This document shows positions 52,328-61,115 of a stretch of DNA of 64,000 nucleotides, one piece after another. A program made the translations under genes and the position numbers. Where the stretch lies: positions 57,975-121,974 of the forward strand of contig CASEAQ010000002.1 in assembly GCA_949285735.1 (NCBI GenBank). The letters are read 5' to 3'. The DNA is from an uncultured Bacteroidales bacterium (GTDB lineage: Bacteria > Bacteroidota > Bacteroidia > Bacteroidales > Muribaculaceae). Every line of letters starts with the position of its first letter. The first letter of the stretch is position 1. Below the pieces are notes generated by a model that searched no databases, was not told the DNA's origin, and worked only from the letters and a program-made list of their open reading frames with translations.

Positions 52328-53296
52328 ATGGAAACAAAGGGAGTGAATTTCAGGGGAATGAGAATGAATGGCTTCTTGATGCTGTTCGTACATTTGGTGC
52401 TGTTGACGGCGGCAATCGTGGCTTGCTTTTTGTTTGGCTTGGAGTGGCTGTATTGTGTCGGCGTTGCCTTGGTGGTTGTGTGGTTTGTACTGCTTGCAGG
52501 GTATATGCAATTGGAACCAAACGAAGCCCGTGCAATGGTGTTCTTCGGTGAATACAGGGGTACGTTCAAGGACACGGGGTTTTATTGGGTGAATCCGTTT
52601 TACAACAAGAAAAAACTTTCGTTGCGCGCCCGCAACCTCGACGTGGAGCCAATCAAGGTGAACGACAAGGTGGGGAATCCCATACTCATAGGCATGGTGC
52701 TGGTGTGGAAGCTGCGCGACACGTATAAAGCCATGTTTGAAATCGACTCGCAGACGATGGCGTCATCGACGGCGACGGTGGGCAGCGGCAAGGACGCAAT
52801 AACCATCAGCACCACGGGCAGCGTGGCAAGCCGCATGAATGCTTTCGAGAATTTCGTGAAGATACAAAGCGATGCCGCGTTGCGCCAGGTGGCAGGGCAA
52901 TATGCCTATGACGACAACGAAAGTGGGGCAGGAGAACTGACATTGCGCTCGGGCGGCGAGGAAATCAACGACCAGCTCGAACAGAAACTCAACGAGCGGC
53001 TCGTGATGGCAGGGCTTGAAGTCGTGGAGGCGCGCATCAACTATCTTGCCTACGCGCCCGAGATTGCAGCCGTGATGCTGCGCCGCCAGCAGGCTTCGGC
53101 AATAATCGGAGCCCGCGAGAAGATTGTGGAAGGTGCCGTGTCGATGGTACACATGGCACTCGACAAACTCGAAAAGGATGGCGTGGTGGAGCTCGACGAC
53201 GAACGCAAGGCGGCTATGGTGAGCAACCTGCTCGTGGTGCTGTGCGCCGACGAGTCGGCACAGCCAGTAGTCAACACCGGTACACTCTATAATTAA
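52328..53296 (+). CDS. SPFH/Band-7 domain membrane protein
   Basis: 322 residues. Two N-terminal membrane segments (about 14-60) are followed by an SPFH domain (about 62-290): EPNEARAMVFFGEYRGTFKDTGFYWVNPF and LDVEPIKVNDKVGNPILIGMVLVWKL are the conserved core, with a helical end REKIVEGAVSMVHMALDKL. Such proteins oligomerise in membrane microdomains. First gene of a three-gene operon with a ribbon-helix-helix protein and a small membrane protein. Confidence 0.88.
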   Translation: METKGVNFRGMRMNGFLMLFVHLVLLTAAIVACFLFGLEWLYCVGVALVVVWFVLLAGYMQLEPNEARAMVFFGEYRGTFKDTGFYWVNPFYNKKKLSLRARNLDVEPIKVNDKVGNPILIGMVLVWKLRDTYKAMFEIDSQTMASSTATVGSGKDAITISTTGSVASRMNAFENFVKIQSDAALRQVAGQYAYDDNESGAGELTLRSGGEEINDQLEQKLNERLVMAGLEVVEARINYLAYAPEIAAVMLRRQQASAIIGAREKIVEGAVSMVHMALDKLEKDGVVELDDERKAAMVSNLLVVLCADESAQPVVNTGTLYN

Positions 53297-53308
53297 AGCA
53301 GCACTGCT

Positions 53309-53512
53309 GTGGCAAAGAAAGAGTCTATAACCAAGAGCTTCGTGCTGCGTGTTGATGCCGCAACGATGGATGCCATAGAGAAATGGGCAGCCGACGAGTT
53401 TCGCAGCATCAATGGACAGCTGCAATGGATTATCGCCGATGCCCTGCGCCGTAGCGGGCGGCTGAAGAAGTCAAAAGAATCGACAACCGACAACAATACA
53501 GAAAAATTATGA
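53309..53512 (+). CDS. Arc-like ribbon-helix-helix DNA-binding protein
   Basis: 67 residues from a GTG start. KSFVLRVDAATMDAIEKWAADEFRSINGQLQWIIADALRR is an Arc/MetJ-type ribbon-helix-helix: one beta strand, then two helices. The tail is Lys/Ser-rich. It starts 12 bases after the SPFH gene and overlaps the next gene by 4. Candidate autoregulator through the palindrome at 52294. No toxin gene is recognised beside it. Confidence 0.8.
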   Translation: MAKKESITKSFVLRVDAATMDAIEKWAADEFRSINGQLQWIIADALRRSGRLKKSKESTTDNNTEKL

Positions 53513-53967
53513 AACGCAATTCGACTTATAAGCGCAGCCAGCTGCCCGACGTGAAGTTCCACCCCGATATCCCCGAACGGCTAATGGAAGCGGTGGCACT
53601 GCTGATTGTCATCGCTAACTGGGCATACGTCGTATATATGCGCGTCGCCAACGGAAACGAGCATTTCACCGACGGGTGCGTTTGCGCAGCCACTGCCACA
53701 TTTAGCTTCATCGTAGTGGCTCTATGCGCCTATGCACCTATAAAACTGATTAATTTCCCATTCTCGTTGCGCCCCGACAACATAGCGACGCAATATGTGC
53801 TGTCGGTACGTTTTATACGCATCGTCAACATCTTGATATGCCTGTGCACGACGGCAACAACTCTTGCCGTTTATCACGACTGGGCAATGCCGCTCGTGTA
53901 TGTCGCCGTAGTAATACTAATCGCAGCGACAATCGCCTACATCGTCATCGCCTACCGCCATCGTTGA
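53509..53967 (+). CDS. Small polytopic membrane protein
   Basis: 152 residues with four predicted membrane segments (about 26-46, 58-80, 98-118, 124-148) and a basic cytoplasmic N-terminus, MKRNSTYKRSQLPDVKFHPDIPE. Reminiscent of DUF1648-type proteins but not assignable. Its start overlaps the RHH gene stop (ATGA), so the three genes are translated together. Confidence 0.7.
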   Translation: MKRNSTYKRSQLPDVKFHPDIPERLMEAVALLIVIANWAYVVYMRVANGNEHFTDGCVCAATATFSFIVVALCAYAPIKLINFPFSLRPDNIATQYVLSVRFIRIVNILICLCTTATTLAVYHDWAMPLVYVAVVILIAATIAYIVIAYRHR

Positions 53968-53986
53968 GGCAATGACACCATACAAC

Positions 53987-54031
53987 GAAGTTGGGCAATG
54001 CCTGAATGGCACTGCCCAACTTCATCTTTTT
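53987..54031. terminator. Intrinsic terminator between convergent genes
   Basis: GAAGTTGGGCAATGCC (53987-54002) pairs with GGCACTGCCCAACTTC (54008-54023) with one mismatch, followed by ATCTTTTT. It ends the SPFH operon. Confidence 0.85.
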
Positions 54032-54042
54032 GATTAACAAAT

Positions 54043-54141
54043 TTATTCTTCGGGTTTTGCGCGGAAGCAGCTCCATGCGAGCCATATTATCAACAGGGCA
54101 TAGAGTACTATGCCAAGAGATTGCAATGTGGTCTCGGTCAT
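54043..54141 (-). CDS. Detached C-terminal membrane segment of the OPT transporter
   Basis: 32 codons starting MTETTLQSLGIVLYALLIIW and ending FRAKPEE. The ATG overlaps the OPT stop (ATGA), so coupled translation is possible. From memory of related Bacteroidetes OPT transporters, whose last helix ends with a similar RAKxEE tail, this is the true C-terminus, separated from the body by a deletion plus frameshift. The lost stretch would include the penultimate helix region. Confidence 0.55.
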   Translation of the reverse strand: MTETTLQSLGIVLYALLIIWLAWSCFRAKPEE

Positions 54142-55889
54142 TGTGTGGCTGTATTCAAACGGGTGCTGACAAACCAGCTGATTGCACCGCCCACGAGGAG
54201 AGGGGTGTTGAGTTCGAGAGGAATGAACATACCAAGCGAGAATGCCAGTGCCGGCACGCCAAGCCAGTTGAGCAACACGGCAAAGATTGCACCCACGATA
54301 TAGAGCATCCACGGTGTTTCGCCACCCATCATCAACGGGTCGATAACGGCAGCCATTGCATTGGCTTGGGGTGCAACGAGTGCGTCCTCGCCCACAAAGC
54401 CATACACCTTGTTGAGCAGCAGCATGACACCGCCCACAGTGGCAGCCGACACGAAAGTGCCGAGGAACTTCCACGTTTGCTGCTTGGCTGGCGTTGTACC
54501 AATCCAATAACCGATTTTCATATCGGTGACCATGCCTCCAGCCATCGACAGAGCCGTACACACCACGCCGCCTATGACCATCGAAGCCACAATGCCGGCG
54601 GGTCCCTCAAGTCCGATTGCAACAAAGATAGCCGATGCAATGATGAGCGTCATGAGCGTCATGCCCGACACTGGGTTGGTGCCGACTATCGCAATGGCGT
54701 TGGCTGCGACAGTGGTGAATAGGAATGCGATTACTGTCACCACGATAAATGCTATCACCGTCTGGAACAGGTCGTGAATGACACCAAAGTAGAAGAATAC
54801 TGCCGTCACAAGCAGCGCAGCGATGATGGCAAAGACAAGCACGTTCATCGAGATGTCTTTCTGAGTGCGCACAATCTCTTTTGCGCTCACGTTTTTGCCC
54901 TTGAATTCCTTGCCAGCAAGCCCTACGGCATTCTTGATTATGGGCCACGACTTGATGATGCCTATGATGCCCGACATGGCGATGCCGCCGATGCCGATGT
55001 ATCGTGCCTGGTCGGAGAAAATCTGTTCGGGTGCGAGCGAGGCATATTCGGGGCTCATGCCGAGGAGCGGGATTATCACAAACCAGATGAATGCCGAGCC
55101 TGCAAAGATGATGAAGCTATACTTCAGCCCGACGATGTAGCCCAGACCGAGCACGGCGGCTTGTGTGTTTATCTTGAACACCATCTTGGCATTGGCGGCA
55201 AGTTCGTTGCCCCAAGGGATAATCTTTGTCGAAAGCACGTCGCTCCACCAGCCGAATGTCGAAAGCAGGAAGTCATATACACCGCCGATGAGTCCAGCCA
55301 TCACAAGCGGGCGAGCCTGGTTGCCGCTTTTCTCGCCCGAAATTAGCACCTGAGTTGTGGCAGTTGCCTCGGGGAAGGGGAACTTGCCGTGCATGTCGGA
55401 GCAGAAATATTTGCGGAATGGAATGAAGAACAATATTCCAAGCACGCCGCCGAGCATCGAGCTAAGGAACACTTCGAGGAAGCTGACAGCTATCTCGGGG
55501 TATTTGGCTTTGAGGATGTAAAGTGCCGGCAGGGTGAAAATGGCTCCAGCCACCACAATACCCGACGAGGCTCCTATCGACTGGATTATCACATTCTCGC
55601 CGAGCGCGTTCTTGCGCTTCATCGCCGACGACAGCCCTACGGCAATGATGGCGATGGGGATTGCAGCCTCGAACACTTGTCCTATCTTCAATCCAAGGTA
55701 TGCCGCCGCTGCGCTGAATATTATCGCCAATATCAGCCCCAACGATACGCTGTAAGGGGTGACTTCGGGATAATTCTTCTCGGGACGCAGCACGGGCACA
55801 TACTTTTCGCCCTCCTTCAGTTCGCGGAAGGCATTCTCGGGGATTTCGACTCCCGTAGAATCTTGTTTGGTTTCTTTGTCGTTTTGCAT
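54138..55889 (-). CDS. OPT family oligopeptide transporter, C-terminally altered
   Basis: 583 residues with about fourteen membrane segments; proton-coupled peptide or metal-chelate importer. LGLILAIIFSAAAAYLGLKIGQVFEAAIP is the canonical first helix and PFPEATATTQVLISGE the conserved loop. Relatives are usually about 650 residues. Here the frame stops after ISWFVSTRLNTATQ, and the expected last helix is on an overlapping frame just downstream. The transporter may be inactive or reconstituted from two chains. Confidence 0.8.
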   Translation of the reverse strand: MQNDKETKQDSTGVEIPENAFRELKEGEKYVPVLRPEKNYPEVTPYSVSLGLILAIIFSAAAAYLGLKIGQVFEAAIPIAIIAVGLSSAMKRKNALGENVIIQSIGASSGIVVAGAIFTLPALYILKAKYPEIAVSFLEVFLSSMLGGVLGILFFIPFRKYFCSDMHGKFPFPEATATTQVLISGEKSGNQARPLVMAGLIGGVYDFLLSTFGWWSDVLSTKIIPWGNELAANAKMVFKINTQAAVLGLGYIVGLKYSFIIFAGSAFIWFVIIPLLGMSPEYASLAPEQIFSDQARYIGIGGIAMSGIIGIIKSWPIIKNAVGLAGKEFKGKNVSAKEIVRTQKDISMNVLVFAIIAALLVTAVFFYFGVIHDLFQTVIAFIVVTVIAFLFTTVAANAIAIVGTNPVSGMTLMTLIIASAIFVAIGLEGPAGIVASMVIGGVVCTALSMAGGMVTDMKIGYWIGTTPAKQQTWKFLGTFVSAATVGGVMLLLNKVYGFVGEDALVAPQANAMAAVIDPLMMGGETPWMLYIVGAIFAVLLNWLGVPALAFSLGMFIPLELNTPLLVGGAISWFVSTRLNTATQ

Positions 55890-56038
55890 CTTATTTCATT
55901 GTTAAGTTTACATTCAACCACAATAATTGCACAAAAGTAACCATTTTTGCACAAATATATTTACACTTCAATGATTATTGCTTTCCACGCACACAGCTTT
56001 TATTCATGGCATATTGACGGCACAACACAACTTTTTTG

Positions 56039-56938
56039 CTATTCGATGGCATACTTGCGCGGCGAGCAACCCACAGCTTTTTTGAAATATTTGCCGAAAA
56101 ACGACGCACTGGCAAAATTGAGCTTGATGCTCACCTGTTGCACATTATAAAGCCCGCTTTTAAGCAATGCCTTTGCCTCAAGTATCACATAATCGCGTAT
56201 CCACTCGCCGGCATAACGTCCGCTTGCCTGATACACTACCCTCGACAAATATTTGGGTGTCATGCACATAAGTCCGGCATAATACTGTATTTCACGTTCC
56301 TGCCCGTAATGTTCTTGCACAAGGCCGATAAACTTGTCAAAAAGGGTATGCACACGACTTTCGACCTGTTCGGAAACGCTATTCTGCAAGCGCAGGGCAT
56401 GGTTGCAGGCGTTGCAAAACAACACCTGTATGCAGCTCAAGAGTACACTGCGGGTGAACCTATAGTCCTGCTGCATTACCTTCTTGCGCATCATGTTGTA
56501 AATCGACTCAGCCTCTTGCATTTCGTCGGGCGACAAGTGAAGCAATGGATATTTGCGCAGGAGCGATATGTAAGACAAATTGCCAATCTCATTGCCCAAC
56601 GGAGTTGTAAACGCCATCAAAATTATTCGGCAATCGCTGCTCACTTCAGAGCTTTCACCTATTGTCCCAGGGAAAACCACAAGCATATCGTTTTTCTTAA
56701 CGTTGGCTTCACCCAAATTCACATTGATGCGCATATTACCCTCAAGGCAGAACATAAACAACGTGAAATTGACCTTAAATGGATGCATAGGATTTACAAA
56801 ATCGGCGGCAACATCTTTGTCATACACAGTATCGAAATTGTCGCTTATTATAAATTCATTGCCGCAAATAAGGGCGTTGTCAGTGATTGGCATCATCGAC
56901 AAGTCAAACTGGGTGAATGGCGTTCCTTTATTTTCCAT
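56039..56938 (-). CDS. AraC-family transcriptional regulator
   Basis: 299 residues. The cupin-like N-terminal domain (FCLEGNMRINVNLGEANV) is followed by the AraC HTH pair: LMCMTPKYLSRVVYQASG and VQQVSIKLNFASASFFGKYFKK. Third orphan AraC gene in the window, similar in architecture to the one at 19.1 kb. It is divergent from the AAA ATPase and defence genes. Confidence 0.9.
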   Translation of the reverse strand: MENKGTPFTQFDLSMMPITDNALICGNEFIISDNFDTVYDKDVAADFVNPMHPFKVNFTLFMFCLEGNMRINVNLGEANVKKNDMLVVFPGTIGESSEVSSDCRIILMAFTTPLGNEIGNLSYISLLRKYPLLHLSPDEMQEAESIYNMMRKKVMQQDYRFTRSVLLSCIQVLFCNACNHALRLQNSVSEQVESRVHTLFDKFIGLVQEHYGQEREIQYYAGLMCMTPKYLSRVVYQASGRYAGEWIRDYVILEAKALLKSGLYNVQQVSIKLNFASASFFGKYFKKAVGCSPRKYAIE

Positions 56939-57249
56939 AAAGCAATATGTTATTCCATTGTTTTACAAATGTTGCACTAAATAAAATATAACTGTAAATC
57001 AGAAAGTTATCATCAAATAAAAAGAGAATAGGTAATGGTTTAGAAACCATCGAAGTTCGTCATTCTGCTCATTCCCAATAAGTCAATCAACTGTAATGCA
57101 AAGATAGTACTTTTTTGTTTAATGGAGAATAGTTAAGGCCTTAAAGTAGTGTTAGCGTGTAAAAATCACGAAAATCACCACAAAGTTCATAAAAAAGTGC
57201 TGTTTTTTCCCATCAATATAGTATCTTTGTAATCATAAAAAAGAAAAAT
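56939..57249. other. Divergent intergenic region before the defence island
   Basis: AT-rich, 311 bases. Contains a 16-base palindrome ATGGTTT-AG-AAACCAT (57035-57050), a minus-strand -7-like TATCTTTG (57099-57106) that could serve the AraC gene, and a plus-strand TATCTTTG (57222-57229) for the AAA ATPase. Neither has a clear TTG at the right distance. No gene seen. Confidence 0.45.
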
Positions 57250-58563
57250 ATGATTGAGTTATTTACAATAAAGAATTATAGATGCTATCGTGAAGAAACA
57301 GAATTATCATTTATTGCATCAAAAAAAGAAGGAGGGAAAAATTCGGATTTGCCTCCTGTATGGTTTAAAGAAATAAACGGGAAGCGTATTTTGCGTATGC
57401 TTTTGTGTGTTGGTTTAAATGGAACTGGCAAATCTAAAATGTTTTCAGCCCTAAATTATTTGCGCATGTTAGCTATCGCAAAACCTCAGAAACCGACAGA
57501 GAAGCCAGAATATCGTCCATTCCTGTTAGACGAACATTCGTCAAATGAGCCAACCGAACTATCTTTAGTTTACTACATTAAGGATACATGTTATCATTAT
57601 TATATTAAGGTGTCAAATGAGCGTATAGAAGAAGAAGAATTGAATCTAAAAAAAAATCGTTTAGTTCGCATATATCAACGCAAACATAATGTTAAGACAG
57701 ATACTGTTTCCATTAGTTTTGGAAATGCTTGTGATTTGTCCAAATCGGACCAACACGATTTAGAAGTAAATACCTTATCTAATTCCAGTGTACTGTCTGT
57801 ATTTGGTTCCTTAAATATAGATAGTCAAGTGCTAAGCGATAATTATAATTTTTTTGAAAATCATATTAGTCTGATTCGAAGGTCTGATAAAAGTCTTGCT
57901 GACAAACTGCAAACAGGAGATGCTGAGAAAGATGCTATAATGAAGCGTTTACTTTTACGCTTATTAAAAGATGTTGGCACTAATATTTGTGATTACATTG
58001 TAGAAGATGCGAGCTTAAACATATCTGAACTTATAGAAAATGGGGCTCCAGATATTATTGTAAAAGCAATGTTAGAGCAATATCCTTCAGGTACTATTAC
58101 TCATAAGAACTTGCGTTTTGTCCATTCGACAGTTGAAGGTGAAAGAGCGTTGGATTCAGGATTAGAGTCATTAGGAACTATAAATATAATACGTATTCTT
58201 ATAGTATTATATGATGTCATACTAGGAAAGAAATGTTCATGCATTGATGAAATAGAATATGGAATACATACTAAGGCGTTAGCTTTTATATTAAAAATGT
58301 ATTTAACTTTGGCCGAAGATTGTCAAATAATTGTTGCTACGCATGATTTATCTTTGTTAAATGCCGATTTCCTGAGGCGAGATGCCGTCCGTTTATTTGA
58401 AAAGGATGAGCATGGCACTACTAAAGTAAAACGTAGGGATTATTTGCATAATACAGTTAGCTTTTATCGGACTTATGAGAAAGAAGTTGCTCCTGAAATT
58501 GATGATATAATGAAAAATATTGATGCATTCTTAAAATACAAAGATGATATAAATCATAAGTAA
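57250..58563 (+). CDS. AAA family ATPase of the RloA/abortive-infection type
   Basis: 437 residues. The opening MIELFTIKNYRCYREETELSF is the AAA_15/AAA_21 start, with Walker A CVGLNGTGKSKMF (about 54-65), Walker B CIDEIEYGIH (about 331) and the switch IIVATHDLSLLNADFLRRDAV. Such SMC-like ATPases often pair with an RloB-type nuclease or other effector, but none follows: the next gene starts 195 bases later behind its own terminator and promoter. Very AT-rich compared with housekeeping genes. Probably a defence gene; partner unknown. Confidence 0.8.
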   Translation: MIELFTIKNYRCYREETELSFIASKKEGGKNSDLPPVWFKEINGKRILRMLLCVGLNGTGKSKMFSALNYLRMLAIAKPQKPTEKPEYRPFLLDEHSSNEPTELSLVYYIKDTCYHYYIKVSNERIEEEELNLKKNRLVRIYQRKHNVKTDTVSISFGNACDLSKSDQHDLEVNTLSNSSVLSVFGSLNIDSQVLSDNYNFFENHISLIRRSDKSLADKLQTGDAEKDAIMKRLLLRLLKDVGTNICDYIVEDASLNISELIENGAPDIIVKAMLEQYPSGTITHKNLRFVHSTVEGERALDSGLESLGTINIIRILIVLYDVILGKKCSCIDEIEYGIHTKALAFILKMYLTLAEDCQIIVATHDLSLLNADFLRRDAVRLFEKDEHGTTKVKRRDYLHNTVSFYRTYEKEVAPEIDDIMKNIDAFLKYKDDINHK

Positions 58564-58590
58564 AAAAACGCTTGCAGAAATATGATAAAT

Positions 58591-58654
58591 ACACGGAATA
58601 TCTAAATTCAAGCCAATAATCATGATAACAAAATCAATTATTCCGTGTTTTTTT
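58591..58654 (+). terminator. Intrinsic terminator after the AAA ATPase
   Basis: ACACGGAATA (58591-58600) pairs exactly with TATTCCGTGT (58639-58648) across a 38-base loop, followed by a run of seven T's. Confidence 0.65.
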
Positions 58655-58665
58655 CACGCAAATAC

Positions 58666-58696
58666 TTGTTTCTCTAAAAAGGAAAGTATATCTTTG
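58666..58696 (+). promoter_or_regulatory. Bacteroidetes-type promoter of the CBASS operon
   Basis: TTG (58666-58668), 20 bases, TATCTTTG (58689-58696); start near 58703. Confidence 0.65.
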
Positions 58697-58698
58697 CA

Positions 58699-58747
58699 AT
58701 GTCAATTCGAACTTAAGACCCTGGCAAAAGGACCAGAGAGTTGACAT
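58699..58747 (+). promoter_or_regulatory. Inverted repeat spanning the CBASS 5' leader
   Basis: ATGTCAA (58699-58705) is exactly complementary to TTGACAT (58741-58747), with an inner CTGG/CCAG stem. It runs from the expected transcription start to 10 bases before the effector start codon and could be an operator or an RNA hairpin limiting expression. Confidence 0.45.
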
Positions 58748-58757
58748 TAAATTGCAG

Positions 58758-59876
58758 ATGAGTAAAACAACTATTCCAACAGATGTAAAGCGGGACCTTT
58801 GGTTTGCAGCTCATGGCAGATGTGAATTTGCAGGATGTAACAAGATTTTATTTCAACATGGTATTACAATGGATAAATGTAATATTTCCAATTACGCCCA
58901 TATTATAGGAGATTCTGCAAAAGGACCTCGGGGGGACGAGGAAAAATCCAAAGCTTTATCAAAAGATATTAATAATCTCATTCTACTTTGTCCTGAATGC
59001 CATAAACTGATTGACAGCAATGAAGAGAAATATACTGTGGAAGTGCTTAAAAAGATGAAAAAAGATCATGAAGAGAGAATTCTGCTTGCAACTGGAATTC
59101 AGCCTAACATGAAGAGCCTGATAGTTGTGTATAGCCCCAAAATTGGAACTGACACTCCACATTTCCATAAAGATGCTCTATTCAACACAATCTTTCCCGA
59201 AAGATATCCAGCAGATTCGTCTCCAATTGAAATTCAGATGAAGTCTGTACTGCACGACGGTGAGTCTGAATATTGGATGGCAGAAGAACGTCAAATAGAA
59301 CAAGTATGCAATGATAAAGTACTTAGGGCATTAGAGGATGGGGTCACGACACATATTTCGCTTTTCCCATTAGGACCCCAACCCCTCTTGGTAAAGTTAG
59401 GTACGGTACTTAATGATAAATATAACGTGAGGGTTTACCAGAAACATCGTGTGCCTGATACTTGGCGCTGGCTTGACGAGAGTGTTCAAAATGACATATA
59501 TTTAGAAGAACCAGCAGATAAAAGTAAGGAGCCTGTACTTGTATTGGCATTAAGTGCAAATGCTATTAAAGAAAGGATTACTATGAAATATAGGGATACT
59601 GCAAGTATTTGGACTATAACTTGTAAGAAACCAGAAAATGACATGATGAGATGTGAGGGGCAGTTAATGCAGTTCAATCGTGTAGCCCGCGCAACGATGG
59701 ATGCTATTAAGACAACACATCAGAATGCAGATCGTTTGAAAATTTTTATGGCAGTACCAGCCTCTTGCGCAGTGGAACTTGGGCGTATTAGAATGCCCAA
59801 GGCTGACCTGCCTTGGGTATTGTATGACTATCGGGGGGAAAAGAATGAAGATGTGGAAGCGATAACAATAAATTAA
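58758..59876 (+). CDS. cap5: CBASS effector Cap5 (HNH endonuclease-SAVED)
   Basis: 372 residues from MSKTTIPTDVKRDLWF. The N-terminal HNH nuclease has paired cysteines (C22, C27, C78, C81) for zinc, H48 in YAHIIGD and N72 in INNLILL. From about residue 190 a SAVED domain binds a cyclic nucleotide signal (HISLFPLGPQPLLVKLG, VLALSANAIKERI, FMAVPASCAVELGRI). On binding, Cap5 degrades DNA and kills or arrests the infected cell. First gene of the operon; CD-NTase follows after 6 bases. Confidence 0.9.
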   Translation: MSKTTIPTDVKRDLWFAAHGRCEFAGCNKILFQHGITMDKCNISNYAHIIGDSAKGPRGDEEKSKALSKDINNLILLCPECHKLIDSNEEKYTVEVLKKMKKDHEERILLATGIQPNMKSLIVVYSPKIGTDTPHFHKDALFNTIFPERYPADSSPIEIQMKSVLHDGESEYWMAEERQIEQVCNDKVLRALEDGVTTHISLFPLGPQPLLVKLGTVLNDKYNVRVYQKHRVPDTWRWLDESVQNDIYLEEPADKSKEPVLVLALSANAIKERITMKYRDTASIWTITCKKPENDMMRCEGQLMQFNRVARATMDAIKTTHQNADRLKIFMAVPASCAVELGRIRMPKADLPWVLYDYRGEKNEDVEAITIN

Positions 59877-59882
59877 AATGCA

Positions 59883-61115
59883 ATGGGAAAAATTTTAAGT
59901 AAAGAACAAAAAGAAGAATTTAAGGATATTCTTGAAACACTGGGTGAATCGTTAGACATCACCCAAACACAGTATGATAATCTAACGAAGAGTTATAAGG
60001 CTGTAGGTGGATTCTTGCAAAACGATCCTGAGCTTGAGTCGTATAAGCCTATTGTGACGCCTCAGGGGTCACTTAGATTAGGTACTATCATCCAACCTAT
60101 TAATCCAAACGATGACTTGGATGTAGACTTAGTATATAGACTTACCGAAAAAGATCCAGAGTGGACACAGAAAGACTTAAAGGACAAAGTGGGAGTAAGG
60201 CTTAAAGGTAGTGACCGTTATGCACCAATGCTTGAGAAAAAGGAAGGACGTCGTTGTTGGACGCTATTATATAGGGACAATTCCGACAATCCCAAAGAGA
60301 AATATCATATGGATATTCTTCCTTCAGTAGTAGATGGCAAGTACGTTGAAAGAATGACACGATTGTTTTCTGAGAGTTTTTCTGCTCAAACAATAGATCG
60401 GATTTCTATAAGAATTACAGATAAGGAAGCGGAGGATTATGCAACGTCAACATGTAAAGAAGAATGGCTGAAAAGTAATCCTGATGGGTATGCATTGTGG
60501 TTCGCAAGCAGATGTAAAGCTGATGAATCGGTGAAACTTATGGCTGAGGCAATAGTTCCTATAGAAAAGTATAATAAGGATAAGACGGTTTTGCAACGTA
60601 TAGTACAGATCCTGAAACGTCATAGAGACATGATGTTCCGCTATGATACAGATGACAAGCCTATTTCTATTATTATTACAACTTTAGCGGCTCGTGCCTA
60701 TAATGGTGAAAAGAATTTGCTTGAAGGATTGGTGAACGTAATAGAAAATATGGAAAAGAGTATTATCAAAAATGATAAAGGTGAGGATGTTGTACCTAAT
60801 CCAGTAAATCCGGAAGAGAATTTTGCTGACAAATGGCCGACTCATCCTAAAAGACGTGAGAATTTCTATAAGTGGTTGGCTGCTGTGAAAAAGGACGTGC
60901 ATGAGATTCTTGATGGGGCAAACAGAATACAGATACAAAACACAATGAATCGTGTATTTGGTAAGGATTTGATTACAAAGGCTTCATCTCTCTTAGTAGA
61001 ACGACGGAAGTCAAAGCTTGCAACCGGAGCCGCACTATTAACCAGTGCGGGAAAAGTAACTGCAAGTACAGTTGGAAGAATTGTAAATACAGCAAATACG
61101 TTTTATGGGGAATAA
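59883..61115 (+). CDS. CBASS CD-NTase (cGAS/DncV-like nucleotidyltransferase)
   Basis: 410 residues. Makes a cyclic di- or trinucleotide on phage infection. TPQGSLRLGTIIQP holds the G62-S63 motif, NPNDDLDVDLVY the catalytic D80-x-D82 pair, and YHMDILPSVV the third aspartate (D144). Clade is not assigned; pairing with Cap5 and an E2-like protein is seen in several. The C-terminus ends TANTFYGE and overlaps the next gene by 11 bases. In type II systems this tail is what the E2-like protein conjugates. Confidence 0.9.
   Translation: MGKILSKEQKEEFKDILETLGESLDITQTQYDNLTKSYKAVGGFLQNDPELESYKPIVTPQGSLRLGTIIQPINPNDDLDVDLVYRLTEKDPEWTQKDLKDKVGVRLKGSDRYAPMLEKKEGRRCWTLLYRDNSDNPKEKYHMDILPSVVDGKYVERMTRLFSESFSAQTIDRISIRITDKEAEDYATSTCKEEWLKSNPDGYALWFASRCKADESVKLMAEAIVPIEKYNKDKTVLQRIVQILKRHRDMMFRYDTDDKPISIIITTLAARAYNGEKNLLEGLVNVIENMEKSIIKNDKGEDVVPNPVNPEENFADKWPTHPKRRENFYKWLAAVKKDVHEILDGANRIQIQNTMNRVFGKDLITKASSLLVERRKSKLATGAALLTSAGKVTASTVGRIVNTANTFYGE

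Noticed and set aside
53309-53967. Classical toxin-antitoxin pair (RHH protein plus downstream gene)
   Set aside because: The downstream protein is a four-helix membrane protein without known toxin features, and the pair is tied to an SPFH gene.
54043-54561. 172-codon minus-strand frame under the OPT gene
   Set aside because: Only its last 32 codons look like protein; the rest is an out-of-frame shadow of the transporter.
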